A stretch of DNA of 64,000 nucleotides, taken from positions 1,922,001 through 1,986,000 of the forward strand of contig JALIRH010000049.1 in NCBI GenBank assembly GCA_023055505.1. Direction: 5' to 3'. Every line of letters starts with the position of its first letter. Position 1 is the first letter of the stretch. The translations under genes were made by a program, and so were the position numbers. This document shows positions 59,616-64,000 of this stretch, one piece after another. The notes under the pieces are model-generated. The model was not told where the DNA came from. It did no database searches and was given only the letters and a program-made list of their open reading frames with translations. Source of the stretch: Callipepla californica brunnescens (lineage: Eukaryota; Chordata; Aves; Galliformes; Odontophoridae).

Positions 59616-60182
59616 ATGTCTTTTCTGTTTCTGTTAAAACTGCCCTTACAGGGATTGTACTTCACCGCATTTTCCCTCTTAATGCTCAAAACGTACTGGA
59701 ACTTGGTTAAGTTTGCCATTCTGTTCCATTGGTTCTGGTCCCTATATGATAAATTAAAAGCAATGATAGAGGCACCTGCCAGATACCAGGGCACCCCAGC
59801 TAATGGAACAAACGATAGCATGTTAACGAACCATGTGATGTTTGAATGGGTACCCAGGTTCCCCTCTCAGTTTTTTATGAATTTTCCAGATCACAGCTTA
59901 GGGATGGTGTTAATAATTGGGATATTAGTCCTCTTTCATGTAGTAGCACTTTACATCATGTGCAGGAAGCTTCTCCCAGAAACAGAGAATGTTGAATGGC
60001 AGGGAGAGTGGAGAGTTTTAGGAAAGAAATTAGAAGCATGGGGACACCCGGTGTCATGGGATTTTTCTCCCAAACAATTGTGGGATCCTGAGGAGCTAGG
60101 CCTGTATCTGAGTAAAGGGTGTTGCGGCTCAGAAAGATCTGAGGTGGAACAGCTTATCTGGGGCTTGGCTTATGCTTACTGA
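59616..60182 (+). CDS. ERV-C2 leader ORF, membrane protein upstream of gag
   Basis: An intact 188-residue ORF starting at ATG 59616 and ending at TGA 60180-60182. Residues 10-40 are hydrophobic, residues 50-92 form a polar loop with NGT at 63-65, residues 95-115 form a strong membrane segment (GMVLIIGILVLFHVVALYIM), and 120-188 are soluble with VEWQG and LGKKLEAWG. Its stop is 18 bases before the gag ATG and in the same frame. No database family is recognised. The conserved C-terminal part in ERV-A, an element with different LTRs and primer site, suggests the ORF was kept under selection while the viruses were active. A signal-anchored Gag leader like glyco-Gag is one possible role; a separate accessory protein is another. 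Confidence 0.72.
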   Translation: MSFLFLLKLPLQGLYFTAFSLLMLKTYWNLVKFAILFHWFWSLYDKLKAMIEAPARYQGTPANGTNDSMLTNHVMFEWVPRFPSQFFMNFPDHSLGMVLIIGILVLFHVVALYIMCRKLLPETENVEWQGEWRVLGKKLEAWGHPVSWDFSPKQLWDPEELGLYLSKGCCGSERSEVEQLIWGLAYAY

Positions 60183-60197
60183 GGTTTATATACTATT

Positions 60198-61364
60198 ATG
60201 AAGAGAGAGAGTGTCCAAACTGAGGCCCAAACCAAAGAGGAAAACCTCCCGCTCACACCTGACCAGCCAAAGGAAGCACTAGTATCAAAGTCAGTTGCCC
60301 CTGTGGAAGGCAAGAAATGGAAACGTGTGTCCTCGCGCCTGGAACGCAAAGAAGAGTTGCCGAAATAAGAGGAAGATATAGGTGAGGGGGTGGCCACAAC
60401 CCCACCACCATCAAGAAAGGCAACAAAGAAAAGTGAGAGACATGGAGAAGAAAGTGATGATGAAGGTGAAGAGAAAGTTAAAGTTACGACGTTTCGTTGG
60501 CCCATGAAAATGTCTGAGATCCAAGGCTCAAGAAAGGAGTTTGTTCGACGTCCGGATGAGAGTATTGTCACTTGGTTGCTTCGGTGTTGGGACAACGGGG
60601 CCAACAGTGTGTCCCTTGATAGTAACGAAGCTCGCCAACTAGGAAACATTGCCCGAGATCCGGCTGTCGACAGAGGAATCAGCAGGTATATGGATGGAAT
60701 CGCCAGCCTCTGGCAACGAATGCTAGTAGCTGTGAGGGAAAGATATCCCTACAAGAGTGACCTGGCACCTAAAGTGAAAAGATGGAAAACTATTGAGGAA
60801 GGCATCCAGTATTTGAGAGAAACAGCTGTGGCGGAAATGCTGTATGATCCCACCTTTGATCCTGACGATCGGGACCATGATCCAGAGAAAGTAAGGAGTA
60901 CACCCGAAATATGTCAGAAGCTTTCAAAGTCAGCACCAGAAAGGCACGCCGGTACACTAGTGACAACGTTCAACAGATATGAGGACCAAGACAGAAAACC
61001 CCCAGTTTTTGAACTAATTCTTACACTTCAAAACTTCGAACAAAAATTTCCGCCGCCATACGCGTCCATTTCAGCCATATCAAAGTTCGAAGGACAAATG
61101 GAAGATATACTGGGAAAATTATCCCAACTGATTGATAGGGTTGAATCAATTGTAGCTATCAGTAGCAGACGCCGTCCTGCTCGAGCAAATGACAGCACTA
61201 ACTTCATGTCGCGCGCGGCTTTGTGGAGTTACTTACGTGCAAATGGAGAAGATATGAAGGAATGGCATCAAAAACCCACCCCTGCACTGCGAGCACGGGT
61301 GAGAGAATTACAACACAGAGCAACTACCAGCGAAGTTGTTCCTGTCACTACAGGTAATGAATAG
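60198..61364 (+). pseudogene. ERV-C2 gag-like gene with nonsense codon
   Basis: ATG at 60198 to UAG at 61362-61364, 388 codons. Codon 57 is TAA (60366-60368) where ERV-C1 has GAA, so translation would stop in the acidic N-terminal part; the next ATG is at 60390. The remaining sequence is open and close to ERV-C1, including the WLLRCWDNGA, EMLYDPTF and NGEDMKEWH motifs. No zinc knuckle. The terminal UAG is in frame with pol. Confidence 0.82.
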
Positions 61365-61379
61365 AGGGGCCCTGCCCTC
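61362..61379 (+). promoter_or_regulatory. ERV-C2 gag UAG and readthrough hairpin
   Basis: UAG at 61362-61364 separates gag from pol in one frame. Bases 61364-61368 (GAGGG) can pair with 61375-61379 (CCCTC) around a GCCCTG loop. Gammaretroviruses use suppression of an in-frame UAG helped by a downstream structure. A longer pseudoknot was not worked out. Confidence 0.6.
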
Positions 61380-64000
61380 AGCCAGAGGAGGGAGAGGGAT
61401 AATAGAGTGTATTGGACTGTGTGGATTCGGTGGCCTGGCACATCAAACCCACAGAAATATGAGGCACTGGTGGATACTGGTGCACAATGTACTCTAATGC
61501 CTTCAAGTTATAAAGGGGCAGAATTGATTCATCTCTCTGGAGTGACTGGGGGCTTTCAGGAATTGTCTGTGCTGGAGGCAGAAATAAGCCTCACGGGTAA
61601 AGACTGGCAGAAGCATCCTATAGTGACCGGACAGGGGGCCCCATGCATACTTGGTATTGATTACCTCAAAAGGGGATATTTTAAGGATCCCAAAGGGTAT
61701 CGATGGGCTTTCGGAATAGCTGCTGTGGATGCAGATAATATTAAGCAGCTGTCTGCTTTGCCTGGCCTGTCAGAAGATCCGTCTGTTGTAGGGTTACTAC
61801 AAGTGGAGGAGCAACAGGTACCAATTGCTACAAAAACGGTGCACAGACGGCAGTACCGCACCAACAGGGATTCCTTGCTCCCCATTCATAACCTGATTCG
61901 TCAGCTAGAGAGCCAGGGAGTGATCAGCAAAACTCACTCCCCGTTTAATAGCCCCATATGGCCAGTGCATAAAGCCAGTGGAGAATGGAGGTTGACGGTA
62001 GATTACCGTGGCCTGAATGAAGTCACACCCCCACTGAGTGCTGCTGTGCCGGACATGCTTCAACTCCAGTATGAACTGGAGTCAAAAGCAGCCAAGTGGT
62101 ATGCCACGACTGACATTGCTAACGCCTTCTTTTCGATTCCCTTGGCCACAGAATGCAGGCCACAGTTTGCCTTCACCTGGAGAGGCGTTCAGTACACCTG
62201 GAACCGTTTGCCCCAGGGGTGGAAGCACAGCCCAACCATTTGCCATGGGTTGATCCAAACTGCATTGGAACAGGGCGGTGCTCCTGAGCACTTACAATAC
62301 ATTGATGACATCATTGTGTGGGGCAATACAGCAGGGGAAGTTTTCGAGAAAGGAGAGAGAATAATCCAGATCCTCCTGCGAGCTGGCTTCGCTATTAAAC
62401 GAAGCAAAGTAAAAGGGCCTGCACAGGAAATTCAGTTCCTAGGAATAAAGTGGCAAGATGGACGTCGTCACATCCCAACAGATGTGATTGACAAAATTAC
62501 TGCTATGTCTCCACCCACTAGTAAGACAGAGACCCAAGCTTTTTTGGGTGTAGTGGGCTTTTGGAGAATGCATGTTCCAAACTACAGCCTCATTGTGAGC
62601 CCTCTCTTTCGGGTGACGCGGAAGAAGAATGATTTTGTATGGGGCCCTGAGCAGCAGCAGGCTTTTGAGCAAATTAAGCAGGAGATAGCCCGTGCCGTGG
62701 CCCTGGGGCCAGTGCGGATGGGACAGGATGTAAAGAACATCCTCTACACTGCTGCTGGAAAGGAAGGTCCCACTTGGAGTTTGTGGCAAAGAGCTTCTGG
62801 AGAGACCCGAGGCCGACCCCTTGGATTCTGGAGTCGAGCATACAGGGGGTCTGAGGAGCGCTACACTCCAACTGAGAAGGAGATCTTAGCCGCGTATGAG
62901 GGGGTTCGAGCTGCTTCCGAAGTAATTGGTACCGAAACGCAGCTCCTTCTGGCACCTCGACTGCCAGTACTGAATTGGATGTTCAAAGGAACAGTTCCCT
63001 CTACCCATCATGCTACTGATGCCACTTGGAGTAAGTGGATTGCGCTGATTACACAGCGAGCTCGGATGGGGAACCCCAACCGTCCAGGAATCCTGGAGGT
63101 GATCATGGACTGGCCTGAAGGTAAAAAGTTTGGAACAACCCCAGCAGAGGAGGTATCACGTGCTAAAGAGGCTCCACCATACAATGAACTACCAGACAAT
63201 GAAAAGAGATACGCCCTGTTCACAGATGGATCGTGTCGCATTGTGGGAAAGCACCGCAGATGGAAATCTGCTGTGTGGAGCCCCACGCGACAAGTTGCAG
63301 AGGCCACTGAAGGAAAAGGAGAATCAAGCCAATTTGCAGAGGTAAAGGCTGTCCAACTGGCCTTAGATGTTGCTGAATGCGAGAGTTGGCCAGTGCTTTA
63401 TCTTTACACTGACTCATGGATGGTGGCAAATGCCTTATGGGGGTGGTTACAGCAGTGGGAACAAAATGGCTGGCAACGGAGGGGTAAACCTATTTGGGCT
63501 GCTGAACTGTGGAAAGATATTGCTGCCCGAGTAAAGAATATGGTTGTAAAGGTGCGCCATGTAGATGCTCATGTTCCTAAAAGCTCGGCAACTGAAGAAC
63601 AACAGAATAACCATCAGGTAGATCGAGCTGCCAAAGTTAAGATGGCTCAAGTAGACTTGGACTGGCAACATAAGAGGGAATTATTTTTAGCTCGATTGGC
63701 CCATGAGACCTCGGGCCATCAAGGAAGAGATGCAACATTTAAGTGGGCTAGAGACCGAGGGGTGGACTTAACTATGGATGCTATTGCACAGGTTATCCAT
63801 GACTGTGATACTTGCTCCACAATTAAACAAGCCAAGAGGATGAAACCTCTTTGGGGGGAAGGGCGATGGCAAAAGTAGAAATATGGGGAGGCGTGGCAGG
63901 TTGATTATATCACCTTGCCACGAACTCGCAATGGTAAACATTATGTGCTCACCATGGTGGAAGCAACCACTGGGTGGCTTGAAACATATGCAGTACCCCA
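61365..64000 (+). pseudogene. ERV-C2 pol (PR, RT, RNase H, integrase), partial
   Basis: In frame with gag after its UAG. Counting from GTG 61407: protease with DTG at 23-25 and ILGIDYL; reverse transcriptase with Asp236 (TTDIANAFFSIPL), LPQG at 268-271 and YIDD at 298-301; connection with FLGVVGFWRMHVPNYS; RNase H with Asp607 (FTDGS), Glu645, Asp669 (YTDS) and the RHVDAH block; integrase zinc domain with His766, His771, Cys800 and Cys803. A TAG at 63876-63878 interrupts it; ERV-A has Tyr there. Past it the frame continues with the core motif VDYITLP to the window end. There is no ATG near the start, so expression would need readthrough. The rest of integrase and any env lie outside. Confidence 0.92.

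Larger units (their letters stand above)
58846..64000 (+). mobile_element. ERV-C2: provirus running off the window
   Basis: The plus-strand counterpart of ERV-C1: 5' LTR, tRNA-Lys type primer site, leader ORF, gag, and pol up to the integrase core, where the window ends. Bases 59407-59615 between primer site and leader include an A-rich run and no other recognised feature. Lesions are a nonsense codon early in gag and one in integrase. Pol motifs are closest to class I (gamma-/epsilon-like) retroviruses and to the sequences behind NYNRIN-like gene models in birds. Confidence 0.93.

Noticed and set aside
61407..63878. Host NYNRIN-like gene
   Set aside because: It sits between an LTR, a primer site and gag in one provirus, with protease through integrase in retroviral order, so it is ERV pol.

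Overview
The window looks like a galliform bird genome, probably Gallus or a close relative. It carries two 5'-truncated CR1 LINEs with typical avian CR1 3' ends, a member of the expanded avian OR14-type olfactory receptor group, a provirus with alpharetroviral organisation (tRNA-Trp primer site, AAATTTA slippery heptamer, CArG box in U3), and another ERV group whose pol resembles the NYNRIN-like gene models common in bird assemblies. No intact, confidently identified host gene is present.

Layout: 1-1477 LTR end, linker and CR1; 1478-4471 18-bp minisatellite (array A1); 4472-8051 ERV-A, minus strand, internally deleted; 8052-20544 mostly unique non-coding DNA with a damaged olfactory receptor, a 120-bp orphan exon candidate, a 55-codon membrane ORF, an old CR1 tail and a dispersed repeat pair; 20545-21093 solo LTR; 21012-22488 a second copy of the opening LTR-linker-CR1 block; 22489-25233 and 33025-33955 array A2, split by ERV-B (25234-33024, minus, near full length); 33956-37174 ERV-C1, minus, truncated in pol; 37175-58845 array A3, 21.7 kb; 58846-64000 ERV-C2, plus, running off the window.

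The minisatellite occupies about 28.3 kb, 44% of the window. Its period is 18 bp, a multiple of three, and its consensus has stops in only two of six frames, so it yields very long meaningless ORFs. The arrays show nested higher-order duplications, and A1 shares marker variants with A3.

The ERV-A/ERV-C group has two notable features. A leader ORF with two hydrophobic segments lies upstream of gag and in the same frame in all three copies. In both ERV-C copies gag and pol lie in one frame, separated by a single UAG followed at once by a small hairpin, as expected for readthrough translation. All retroviral genes here carry lesions or truncations except the ERV-C2 leader and the ERV-A leader.
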